DNA of 6,663 nucleotides, taken from JAULUH01 sp032111745 (GTDB taxonomy: Bacteria; Chloroflexota; Anaerolineae; JAAEKA01). A program made the translations under genes and the position numbers. The notes beneath the pieces were generated by a model. The model saw nothing but the letters and a program-made list of their open reading frames with translations. It did not search any database and was not told where the DNA came from. Below, piece after piece: positions 1-4,801 of this stretch (position 1 is its first letter; each line of letters begins with the position of its first letter). The stretch covers positions 1-6,663 of the forward strand of contig JAULUH010000040.1 of the NCBI GenBank assembly GCA_032111745.1. The letters are read 5' to 3'.

Positions 1-1
1 C

Positions 2-313
2 GGGCCCTGGTACCCGGTTGTCAAGCAGCGGTACCTGCAGCAGTTCGACTTCGCTGCGGGCCGGCCAGTAGCGGTTTCTCCAGACCTGCCTCTCCCCGCC
101 GGCTGCCACGTCGAGCTCACCCTGGTCACCGTCGCCGTCTCCATCGACACCTGGTTGACCCTCGGCTTCGAGGCCTTTGGCCCCCCCAGCCGGACCTCAA
201 CCCTGTTGCACGCCACCCTGCAGCACTTTCTCGCTGCGCATGGCCCGCCACCAATTCCCCTGCATAGCCGCCACTCGCTCAGTTACCCGGCCTGGCTGGC
301 CACGTTGCGCTGA
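2..313 (+). CDS. C-terminal part of an unrecognised protein (5' end outside window)
   Basis: Reading from base 2 gives 103 codons without a stop, ending in TGA at 311-313. Codons strongly prefer G or C in the third position, as in the other genes here, and the other forward frames read less like protein. The translation opens GPWYPVVKQRYLQQFDF, continues through a hydrophobic stretch with LTLVTVAVSIDTWLTLGFEAFG around residues 39-61 (given here only as a landmark), and ends SYPAWLATLR. I see no catalytic motif, membrane helix or metal site in this part and do not recognise the family. The start codon and most of the gene lie upstream of the window, so length and function cannot be judged. The stop is followed after about 50 bases by a long palindromic element, which could help end transcription although no T-tract follows it. 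Confidence 0.7.
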   Translation, partial: GPWYPVVKQRYLQQFDFAAGRPVAVSPDLPLPAGCHVELTLVTVAVSIDTWLTLGFEAFGPPSRTSTLLHATLQHFLAAHGPPPIPLHSRHSLSYPAWLATLR

Positions 314-364
314 TGCCGGTTCTCGTTTGGCCGCAGGCGCCGCATCGCCCCGGCTAGCCTGACC

Positions 365-436
365 AGTGCGTTGCACTGCCGCCCGGCGACGAGCCCGGTC
401 AGATCTGCGGCTCGCCGGGCGGCGGTGCAACGCACT
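365..436. repeat. Palindromic repeat element, copy 1
   Basis: Outer arms AGTGCGTTGCAC and GTGCAACGCACT are exact reverse complements. The inner arms (…GCCGCCCGG… / …CCGGGCGGC…) continue the stem, with a 3-nt insertion in the left arm (CGACGAGCC against GGCTCG) and one T·G pair. The apical loop is about 13 nt and contains CAGATCTG. A second copy in the same orientation lies at 2067-2144 and differs at only three positions across the shared ~73 bases. The element is too long and too well conserved to be chance and has no coding capacity. It looks like a REP/MITE-type dispersed element; no flanking target duplication is visible. It sits just downstream of the first gene, so an RNA copy would form a strong hairpin there. 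Confidence 0.85.
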
Positions 437-560
437 TGGACGGTTCCTTCCCCTCCGGCTCGCCGGTCCCCAGCTCCCCACTGCATTCTCCCCGACCTCT
501 GTGGTTCCCTCTCCGGCGTCCGTATACGCCCATGCTCGTCAGCCCACGCCCTAAAGACTC

Positions 561-612
561 TTAGAAGGCCTTGAGAATGGGTCTGGCCCGGGTCAGGGCT
601 TCTCAAAAGTCC
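561..612. repeat. Inverted-repeat arm with internal hairpin (left arm)
   Basis: The reverse complement begins GACTTTTGAGAAGCCC (after two leading bases) and goes on through CCCGGGCC and CAAGGCC. A related sequence on the + strand at 802-840 reads GACTTTTTAGAAGCCC, then GGGCCTGGG and CAAGGC, so the two arms form an imperfect inverted pair around the low-complexity DNA. This arm also folds on itself: TTGAGAA (571-577) pairs with TTCTCAA (600-606) around a near-palindromic CTGGCCCGGGTCAG core. No T-tract follows, so it is not a textbook terminator. Confidence 0.55.
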
Positions 613-666
613 TTCCAAGGTCACTTCCGGCGTCCGTGTTCCGCTCCGGCTCCTCCGGCCCTTGTT

Positions 667-697
667 CCCCTCTGCGTCCTCTGCGTCTCTGCGGTAA
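667..697. repeat. CTCTGCGTCC-type dispersed intergenic motif
   Basis: The segment is two near-repeats of CTCTGCGTC followed by CTCTGCGGTAA. In the reverse direction it translates to the RRDAEDAEG-type peptide that appears in many spurious hypothetical proteins from unrelated bacteria. From memory of such sequences, this is a widespread non-coding dispersed repeat, often found near CCGTGTTCG-type repeats as it is here. Its function is unknown to me. Attribution to a wider family is from knowledge, not from a search. Confidence 0.6.
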
Positions 698-700
698 GTT

Positions 701-760
701 CCGGTGTCCGTGTCTGTCCGTGTTCGTCCGCTTTTGTCCGTGTTCGTCCGTGTTCTGCTC
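701..760. repeat. 10-bp tandem repeat, consensus TGTTCGTCCG
   Basis: Five consecutive 10-base units at 701-750 each end in GTCCG: ccggtGTCCG, tgtctGTCCG, tgttcGTCCG, cttttGTCCG and tgttcGTCCG. The next unit, tgttctgctc, is degenerate. Related CCGTGTTCC sequence continues to about 776 and also occurs at 624-650 and 4597-4668. The period is close to one turn of B-DNA. Open frames across it on either strand give repetitive peptides, so it is treated as non-coding. Confidence 0.7.
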
Positions 761-801
761 CGTGTCCGTGTTCCGGCCTCCCCGGTCATAGCCCCGAGGC
801 G

Positions 802-840
802 CGACTTTTTAGAAGCCCCGGGCCTGGGTTGACAAGGCTT
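802..840. repeat. Inverted-repeat arm (right arm), overlapping the promoter
   Basis: This is the counterpart of the arm at 561-612 in inverted orientation: GACTTTTTAGAAGCCC matches the reverse complement of the left arm except at one position, and the GGGCC and CAAGGC blocks also match after gaps. The -35 box TTGACA of the next gene (829-834) lies inside this arm, so the repeat supplies part of the promoter. Confidence 0.55.
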
Positions 841-857
841 GGTAGCTAGCTCATAAT
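829..857 (+). promoter_or_regulatory. Predicted sigma-70-type promoter of the DUF7309/DUF6930-like gene
   Basis: A perfect -35 box TTGACA (829-834) is followed after exactly 17 bases by CATAAT (852-857), one mismatch from TATAAT. Transcription would begin near 864, giving a short untranslated leader before AGGAGG at 877-882 and the ATG at 891. The local base composition is A/T-rich against a GC-rich background. No operator-like palindrome is evident other than the repeat arm that contains the -35 box. Confidence 0.75.
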
Positions 858-890
858 TACCACACAGATCCATAGCAGGAGGCACAGGCC

Positions 891-1913
891 ATGACACAAC
901 AGTCACCCAGCATCGAGGAATGGCGCCGGCTCTATGATGTGGCAGCGCGGGTGAAAGACCTGGCGCCGTGGGACTGGATGGATGAGATCGATCTCTTTGC
1001 CGTAGAGGATCCCGAGTCCGGCGAACTGGGCTTCGTCAGCATTATGGGGCAGGGGGGCGAGCATTTCGCAGTTGCAGCTTATCTGGGTCTCGAAGGCCTG
1101 GCGGGCTTCTGGACGATGGAGGAGCTCGGGTCGGACGCCTCTCCCCAGCTGTTTCTGAGCATTCCCCAGCTGCAGGTATCGTTCGAAGATCGCAACCAGC
1201 TGCGGGATGAGGACCGCGCGACCATCAAAGCCCTGGGCCTACGCTTTCGGGGACGCAACGCCTGGCCCCACTTTCGCAGCTACCGCCCCGGCTTCTTACC
1301 CTGGTTCCTCGAGGCGCCCGAAGCTCGTTTTCTCACCCATGTGCTGGAGCAGGTGCTGGACGTGGCCCCCAGGCTACGAGACGACAAATCGTTGGTCTAC
1401 CACGACCACAGCGTGATGGTGCGCACACCCAGCCGCACAGGCGATGGCCTTGTATGGCGTGACCAACAGCGCCAGATTCCCTCGAGCCAGGAACTGGATA
1501 TCGAATTCCTCATGGATACGAAGGTTCTGGATCGGCTCCGCGCCCTGCCGCGACAAAGAGTGACTGTGGAGGTCGATCTTTTCATGCTACCCTCGCCGGT
1601 GCGGGAAGGCAAGGACCGCCCGGCCTTTCCGTATCTCCTGCTGTTGGTCGATGGCAAGTATGGCTTTGTCCTGGGCTTCGAAATGATGCTCGTCGAGCGT
1701 TCGCTACCTGACCTGTGGGCCAGGATTCCCCTGGCGGTAGCACACAAACTGGTAGAGGCCGATCTGCGGCCCAGAACCATCAAGACCCGCTCCGGATTGC
1801 TGCCAGTTCTGCTCCAACACCTGGCCGACGAGCTGGGCATCAGGCTCAAACATTCGACCCGGCTGACCATGCTGGATCCGGCAATGGAGGAGTTCTTGCG
1901 GTTCACAAGCTAG
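891..1913 (+). CDS. DUF7309/DUF6930-like protein of unknown function
   Basis: This 340-residue soluble protein has no signal peptide or membrane helix. The start is well supported: AGGAGG at 877-882 sits eight bases before the ATG, behind a consensus-like promoter. The N-terminal half (about residues 8-170) has WRRLYDVAARVKDLAPW, then DLFAVEDPESGELGFVSIMG and a GGEHFAVAAYLGLEGL block, which I recognise as the style of the DUF7309 family. The C-terminal half (about 200-335) has a strand-rich segment with FPYLLLLVDGKYGFVLGFEM and then RPRTIKTRSGLLPVLLQHLA, resembling DUF6930, with which DUF7309 is often paired. The biochemical role of both is unknown; no catalytic signature stands out. The gene stands alone: repeats lie on both sides, and two copies of the same palindromic element bracket the whole unit. 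Family assignment is from memory of sequence style and is moderately sure; the gene itself is very secure. Confidence 0.9.
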   Translation: MTQQSPSIEEWRRLYDVAARVKDLAPWDWMDEIDLFAVEDPESGELGFVSIMGQGGEHFAVAAYLGLEGLAGFWTMEELGSDASPQLFLSIPQLQVSFEDRNQLRDEDRATIKALGLRFRGRNAWPHFRSYRPGFLPWFLEAPEARFLTHVLEQVLDVAPRLRDDKSLVYHDHSVMVRTPSRTGDGLVWRDQQRQIPSSQELDIEFLMDTKVLDRLRALPRQRVTVEVDLFMLPSPVREGKDRPAFPYLLLLVDGKYGFVLGFEMMLVERSLPDLWARIPLAVAHKLVEADLRPRTIKTRSGLLPVLLQHLADELGIRLKHSTRLTMLDPAMEEFLRFTS

Positions 1914-2066
1914 GGGGCAGCGCAGGCCATTCCTCAGTGCGACCAGCTCGTACCAACACCTGGCCCGCCAGCGGTCCAAGCCTGAGCGCCTGCACCGCAG
2001 GCGGGGCCGGTCGTGCCACCCAGGTGCGAGTCTTTTGCGGATGAGCGAATCGGTAGGCAGAGGTAG
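1914..2066. other. Intergenic region with a small GC hairpin
   Basis: This is non-coding DNA after the DUF gene. CGCCTGC (1987-1993) and GCAGGCG (1997-2003) form a perfect 7-bp stem with a 3-nt ACC loop, 74 bases after the stop codon. It is followed by GGGCC rather than a T-tract, so it is at best a weak or factor-dependent terminator. I see nothing else before the palindromic repeat. Confidence 0.45.
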
Positions 2067-2144
2067 GCAAGTGCGTTGCACCGCCGCCCGGCGACGAGCC
2101 CGGTCAGATGTGCGACTCGCCGGGCGGCGGTGCAACGCACTTGC
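2067..2144. repeat. Palindromic repeat element, copy 2
   Basis: This is the second copy of the element at 365-436, in the same orientation. The arms here extend further, to GCAAGTGCGTTGCACC and the exact complement GGTGCAACGCACTTGC. Relative to copy 1 the left arm has C instead of T (a better pair), the loop has CAGATG instead of CAGATC, and the inner right arm has CGACTC instead of CGGCTC (a lost pair). The stem core is kept despite the changes. It lies between the DUF gene and the promoter of the membrane-protein gene, whose -35 box begins only 17 bases later. Confidence 0.85.
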
Positions 2145-2161
2145 TGAGGTCAAACAACTTA

Positions 2162-2190
2162 TTGACATTCGCGATCTGGGGCGCGATAAT
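2162..2190 (+). promoter_or_regulatory. Predicted sigma-70-type promoter of the membrane-protein gene
   Basis: A perfect TTGACA (2162-2167) is followed after exactly 17 bases by GATAAT (2185-2190), one mismatch from consensus. The expected start is near 2197, which gives an unusually long leader of about 150 nt before the next secure gene at 2347. Box pattern and spacing are the same as in the promoter at 829-857, which strengthens both calls. Confidence 0.75.
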
Positions 2191-2196
2191 ATTCAC

Positions 2197-2346
2197 AAGG
2201 ATGCCATTTAGTGTGAGCAAAAGGGGTGATGCCAAACGGCTGACTCTTGCTGGTGGTAAATTTGATAACCAGAGTCCGTTGTTCTTGCACCTGTTGCCGT
2301 AGGCCGGTACGACTTATCCGTCTTTTTTTCGGCAGGAGGTTACCCC
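2197..2346 (+). promoter_or_regulatory. Long 5' leader, possibly regulatory
   Basis: From the predicted start to the ATG at 2347 there are about 150 nt. An interrupted hairpin is visible: GACTC (2242-2246) and TGGT (2251-2254) pair with ACCA (2268-2271) and GAGTC (2272-2276), with a 4-nt bulge (TTGC) on the left side. Further down, TGCCG (2295-2299) can pair with CGGCA (2330-2334), which abuts the ribosome binding site AGGAGG (2334-2339); a T7 run (2323-2329) lies in that loop. Such pairing could modulate access to the ribosome binding site. I compared it by eye with c-di-GMP and fluoride riboswitch consensus features and found no match. Regulation is inferred, not shown. Confidence 0.35.
2201..2302 (+). 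CDS. Possible leaderless 33-aa small ORF in the leader
   Basis: An ATG at 2201 lies about four bases after the predicted transcription start, as in leaderless mRNAs, and opens 33 codons ending in TAG at 2300-2302. The product starts MPFSVSKRGDAKRL and ends SPLFLHLLP. It is basic in its first half and hydrophobic at the end. There is no strong ribosome binding site (only AAGG directly before the ATG). The ORF overlaps the hairpin described for this leader, and its stop lies 44 bases before the membrane-protein ATG. It could be a leader peptide coupled to that gene, or merely a chance frame. I do not recognise the sequence. Confidence 0.25.
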   Translation: MPFSVSKRGDAKRLTLAGGKFDNQSPLFLHLLP

Positions 2347-2805
2347 ATGAACTCTCGCTCCTTCCTCTATTCGGCCCTGATTGCCGGCGTGGTGATGGGC
2401 GTGCTCGCCAATCTCCCCGTGCTCAACCTCATCAACTGCTTCTTGTGCCTCTGGATTTGGGTCGGGGGCATCCTGGCGGTGTTCCTCTACCGCCGCTTCG
2501 AACACGGCGGCCCCGGCTTGACGGGTGCCCAAGGCGCTGGTTTGGGCGCGCTGTCCGGGCTGATTGGTGCCTTTGTGGGTGTCGTGGTGTACATGCTGAC
2601 CAGCTTCATCTCGATGCCTCTGTTCAACAGCCTGGCCCGTTCCTTTGATATCGAGGGTGACCTGCCATGGCAGGCGGGTGGCCTGCCCGCAGTCATCGCA
2701 TCGGCGTTCTTCTTCCTGCTGGTCGACGCCATACTCTACCCCCTGTTCGGTGCCATCAGCGGCTTCATCACCGCCAGCCTCATGGGCAAAGAAGCACAGG
2801 CGTGA
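2347..2805 (+). CDS. Small polytopic membrane protein, unknown function
   Basis: This 152-residue protein is preceded by a perfect AGGAGG (2334-2339), seven bases before the ATG. Hydrophobic segments lie at about residues 7-23, 27-48, 64-87 (Gly/Ala/Val-rich) and 115-145; the last is long enough for one kinked or two short helices. The charged YRRFEHGG after segment 2 and the stretch SFDIEGDLPWQAGG before the last segment are likely loops. Helix 2 begins with a CxxC pair (C31, C34 in NCFLCLW). The layout 'short helix, Asn-Cys-x-x-Cys-Leu-Trp, Gly-Gly, then Tyr-Arg-Arg' resembles small conserved hypothetical membrane proteins of several bacterial phyla, but I cannot name the family. It could be cotranscribed with the SRPBCC gene that starts 145 bases downstream, since no strong terminator is visible between them. 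Confidence 0.9.
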   Translation: MNSRSFLYSALIAGVVMGVLANLPVLNLINCFLCLWIWVGGILAVFLYRRFEHGGPGLTGAQGAGLGALSGLIGAFVGVVVYMLTSFISMPLFNSLARSFDIEGDLPWQAGGLPAVIASAFFFLLVDAILYPLFGAISGFITASLMGKEAQA

Positions 2806-2950
2806 GACCGGGACGGTGATTTCGATCGAATGAGTCTCAAGCACGGTCGCTACAGCGGCACATGGGCACCGGCTGCTGCCATCGGGAACCTGAGCTGCTG
2901 TTCTGGCGCGCGATCGACGGCTTCCGGTTCGTGGCAAGGAGAATGCTCCA

Positions 2951-3652
2951 GTGGAGTTGAACAAGAGTCTGCCAGCGTTTGGCAGACTGGTCGCCAGACT
3001 GACGGCGCTGCTTGTCTCCCTTCTCGCGGGTCTGGTGGCCGTCTACTGGTTTGTAGTGCGCCCGTGGCATCTGCGCTGGATGGCGAGCGAGGATGAGGTT
3101 CGCCGCTCCATGCCCGGGGATGATCTGGTATCGCAGCCCACCATCGCCTTGACGCGGGCCACAACCATCGACGCGCCCCCCGCAGCCGTCTGGCCCTGGC
3201 TGGTGCAGATGGGATACCGCCGGGCAGGCTGGTATTCCTACGATTTCTTCGACAACGACGGCATTCACGTGCATCAGATCCTGCCAAAACACCAGCACCT
3301 GAAGGTGGGCGACATGATGCGCACCGATGAGAAGGGCGGGTTCCGCGTCGAGCAGATCGAGCCGGGACATCTCATCGTAGCCATGATCCACGGCGATGAG
3401 ACCGGCACGCCGGGCGACATCGCGATCGCGCTGATGCTCGAGCCGGTGGGGCCTGACGCCCAGCAGACCCGGCTGCTCGTCCGCCTGCGTGCCCGCTTCT
3501 GGGGTGCCGGGGGCCGGCTCTTCGGGCTGGTCTTTGACTTCGGGGACTTCGTGTTCATGCGCAAGATGATCCTGGGCATCAAGGAAAGGGCCGAGAGCGC
3601 CTGGCAGGCTCGGCCCGCGAGCCAGGTCGCCGAACCGGCCATTGCATCGTGA
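2951..3652 (+). CDS. Membrane-anchored SRPBCC (START/Bet v1-fold) family protein
   Basis: The protein has 233 residues from a GTG start, chosen because AAGGAGA (2936-2942) lies eight bases upstream. An N-terminal helix (about residues 13-36, rich in Leu/Val/Ala) should anchor it in the membrane, with the rest as a single soluble domain. Residues 66-212 fit the SRPBCC superfamily: TRATTIDAPPAAVWPWLVQM is the typical first strand and helix of this fold, followed by GYRRAGWYSYD, LKVGDMMRTDEKGGFRVEQI and a strand-rich C-terminal half. Members hold hydrophobic ligands in a deep cavity and include polyketide cyclases, aromatases and lipid-binding proteins; the substrate of this one is unknown. Its stop overlaps the start of the acyltransferase-like gene by four bases, so the two are almost surely cotranslated and may act on related compounds. 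The C-terminus after residue 215 is a low-complexity tail. Confidence 0.92.
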   Translation: MELNKSLPAFGRLVARLTALLVSLLAGLVAVYWFVVRPWHLRWMASEDEVRRSMPGDDLVSQPTIALTRATTIDAPPAAVWPWLVQMGYRRAGWYSYDFFDNDGIHVHQILPKHQHLKVGDMMRTDEKGGFRVEQIEPGHLIVAMIHGDETGTPGDIAIALMLEPVGPDAQQTRLLVRLRARFWGAGGRLFGLVFDFGDFVFMRKMILGIKERAESAWQARPASQVAEPAIAS

Positions 3653-4449
3653 GCGCACCGAGAAAGGCCATGGACTACGACCTCCTTCCCTTCCCGCCCG
3701 AAAGAAGGCCTATCGTGGCCGGCGGCCGCTATGGTACCCGGCGATCCATTATCCACGGCTTACTGGAGGTCGACGTGACGCGGGCTCGGGAACTGCTGCA
3801 CGCCCCACCCGATGGCGGGGAGCGTATATCGTTCACCGCCTACGTCGTGGCCAGCCTGGCGCAGGCGGTGGCAGCCAACCCCCAAGTCCAGGCCTATCGC
3901 GACTGGCGCGGCCGGCTGGTGGTGTTCCACGATGTGGACGTGGTTACCATGATCGAGGCCGAAGCCGGGGCGGTCGCTGTGCCGCACATCATCCGCGCAG
4001 CCAATCGCAAGACCGTGCGCGAGATCAGCGCGGAGGTGCGCGCTGTGCAGGCCCGGCCGGAAAACAGCCAGCAGAGCGGCGGGCTGGTGGCTCTCGGCTC
4101 CCGCCTGCCGGATTTCGCCCTGCGCCTCTCCTACGCTGCCCTACGCCGGAACCCGCCCGCGTTCAAACGGGCCGCTGGCACCGTCATCATCTCCTCCGTG
4201 GGCATGTTCGGCCAAGGGGGCGGCTGGGGCATCACCTTCCTCCCCCTCCATACGCTGGGCCTCGTGGTGGGTGGCATCGCCCAGAGGCCCGGCATCCTCA
4301 ATGGCACCATCGCCATTCGCGACTACCTCCCTCTGACCATCAGCGTCGATCACGATGTCGTGGACGGCGCGCCCGCCGCCCGCTTCGCCGCCACCCTGCG
4401 CGAGCTCATGGAGAGCGCAGCCCTGTTAGAACCTGTTTCCGAGACATGA
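3649..4449 (+). CDS. Stand-alone 2-oxoacid dehydrogenase E2 catalytic-domain protein (acyltransferase fold)
   Basis: The protein has 266 residues. The fold is that of dihydrolipoamide acyltransferase (E2) catalytic cores and chloramphenicol acetyltransferase. It carries the active-site motif HxxxDG as HDVVDG (residues 235-240), preceded by the usual LTISVD, plus the SSVGMFG turn (182-188) found in E2 cores. GLLEVDVTRAR (37-47) and SFTAYVVASLAQAV (61-74) match the first helices of the domain. Absent are the lipoyl domain and the E1/E3-binding domain that precede it in real E2 subunits, and no E1 or E3 gene is nearby. It therefore probably transfers acyl groups from CoA to some other acceptor, or serves a structural role; the substrate is unknown. 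The start is the GTG that overlaps the upstream stop (GTGA), suggesting translational coupling. An ATG at 3670 is possible, but its only ribosome-binding-like sequence (AAAGG) lies just two bases away. Confidence 0.92.
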   Translation: MSAPRKAMDYDLLPFPPERRPIVAGGRYGTRRSIIHGLLEVDVTRARELLHAPPDGGERISFTAYVVASLAQAVAANPQVQAYRDWRGRLVVFHDVDVVTMIEAEAGAVAVPHIIRAANRKTVREISAEVRAVQARPENSQQSGGLVALGSRLPDFALRLSYAALRRNPPAFKRAAGTVIISSVGMFGQGGGWGITFLPLHTLGLVVGGIAQRPGILNGTIAIRDYLPLTISVDHDVVDGAPAARFAATLRELMESAALLEPVSET

Positions 4450-4455
4450 CGGGAG

Positions 4456-4521
4456 CCGCCTGCAGCTGGCGGACCTACGTGAAACAAACTGGTCCAATCT
4501 CAGAAGACTGGACCAGTTTGT
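4456..4521. terminator. Two consecutive hairpins after the E2-like gene
   Basis: CCGCC (4456-4460) pairs with GGCGG (4468-4472), starting seven bases after the stop. Twelve bases later, ACAAACTGGTCCA (4484-4496) and TGGACCAGTTTGT (4509-4521) form a perfect 13-bp stem with a 12-nt loop. The position directly after the last gene of the SRPBCC/E2 unit and the strength of the second stem suggest transcription termination or mRNA 3' protection. No T-tract follows on the + strand, so it does not fit a classic intrinsic terminator. The second stem could also be a small dispersed palindromic repeat. Confidence 0.5.
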
Positions 4522-4714
4522 CAGCCACCCCCAGACCCCGCCGTTCGACCACAGCCTGCCCACACTCGCACTGATCGACCTTGCCCGGCTCCACCCCTTC
4601 CGGCGTCCGTGTTCCCCTTCCGGCGTTCAAGTTCGTCCGTGTTCCGCTCCGGCGTCCGTGCTCCGGCCTTCTTCTTGAGGGCCCTGCGCCGCAACGCTTG
4701 CCAAGCCCTGATTG
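4522..4714. other. Gene-free intergenic stretch
   Basis: No credible gene. The stretch starts with C-rich unique sequence (to about 4590), contains a second patch of the CCGTGTTCC low-complexity repeat, and ends in the A/T-richer upstream part of the promoter of the solute-binding gene. A long open frame on the opposite strand (5644 down to 4475) crosses it, but this is the antisense shadow of the real gene. Confidence 0.6.
4597..4668. repeat. CCGTGTTCC low-complexity repeat, second patch
   Basis: CTTCCGGCGTCCGTGTTCC at 4597-4615 is identical to 624-642, and GTCCGTGTTCCGCTCCGGC at 4635-4653 is identical to 632-650. The patch is built from the short units CCGGCGTCCGTG and GTCCGTGTTCC. It lies about 4 kb from the first patch in the same orientation, so it is a dispersed intergenic repeat of this genome. 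Confidence 0.7.
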
Positions 4715-4744
4715 TTTCCCGTTCCAAAGCACTTGACGTATAAT
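4715..4744 (+). promoter_or_regulatory. Predicted promoter of the solute-binding-protein gene, strong -10 and weak -35
   Basis: A perfect TATAAT lies at 4739-4744. No good -35 box sits at the right distance: TTTCCC (4715-4720) is 18 bases away, and TTGTTT (4712-4717) is 21 bases away. TTGACG (4733-4738) touches the -10 box and is not placed to act as its -35. The expected start is near 4751, followed by a ~50-nt leader. A weak -35 with a perfect -10 is typical of promoters that need an activator, but that is inference. Confidence 0.55.
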
Positions 4745-4801
4745 GTGGCCGTAGGCTCGTACCACCCCTCCGACCGCACCATCAACACGGAGCAAACACC
4801 C

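Larger units (their letters stand above)
437..828. other. Gene-free, repeat-rich intergenic stretch
   Basis: No convincing gene lies here. Open frames exist on both strands, but their translations are repetitive, rich in Arg/Thr/Asp or Cys/Ser/Pro, and follow the DNA repeats rather than any protein constraint. The stretch holds a C/T-rich segment (about 437-550), an imperfect inverted-repeat arm with an internal hairpin (561-612), CCGTGTTCC-type low-complexity sequence (624-776) that includes a CTCTGCGTCC motif and five 10-bp units, and the second inverted-repeat arm (802-840), which runs into the promoter of the next gene. Confidence 0.7.

Noticed and set aside
365..436. tRNA-like or structured RNA gene
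   Set aside because: It is one long hairpin rather than a cloverleaf, with no CCA end, T-loop or anticodon arm pattern; the same holds for copy 2 at 2067-2144.
283..906. 207-codon open frame on the - strand across the repeat region
   Set aside because: Its translation is a string of Arg/Thr/Asp-rich repeats that follow the DNA repeats; this is a typical spurious ORF.
365..2144. CRISPR array
   Set aside because: There are only two palindromic copies about 1.7 kb apart with a gene between them, no regular spacers and no cas genes.
2305..2329. Intrinsic terminator before the membrane-protein gene (T7 run)
   Set aside because: The sequence before the T-run forms only a 3-bp CGG/CCG stem, too weak for termination.
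2204..2346. Known riboswitch (c-di-GMP, fluoride) in the leader
   Set aside because: Short resemblances such as GGTGATGCC and GGCTGA are present, but the conserved cores and helix order of those classes are not.
2821..2830. Palindrome TTCGATCGAA as an operator
   Set aside because: A 10-bp palindrome is expected several times by chance in a window this size, and it has no promoter next to it.
2837..3658. 273-codon open frame on the - strand
   Set aside because: It is antisense to the SRPBCC gene. It arises from high GC third-position bias and shows no family motif or ribosome binding site.
3670..4449. ATG at 3670 as the start of the E2-like gene
   Set aside because: The ribosome-binding-like AAAGG is only two bases away, while the GTG at 3649 overlaps the upstream stop in the usual coupled arrangement. 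It cannot be fully excluded.
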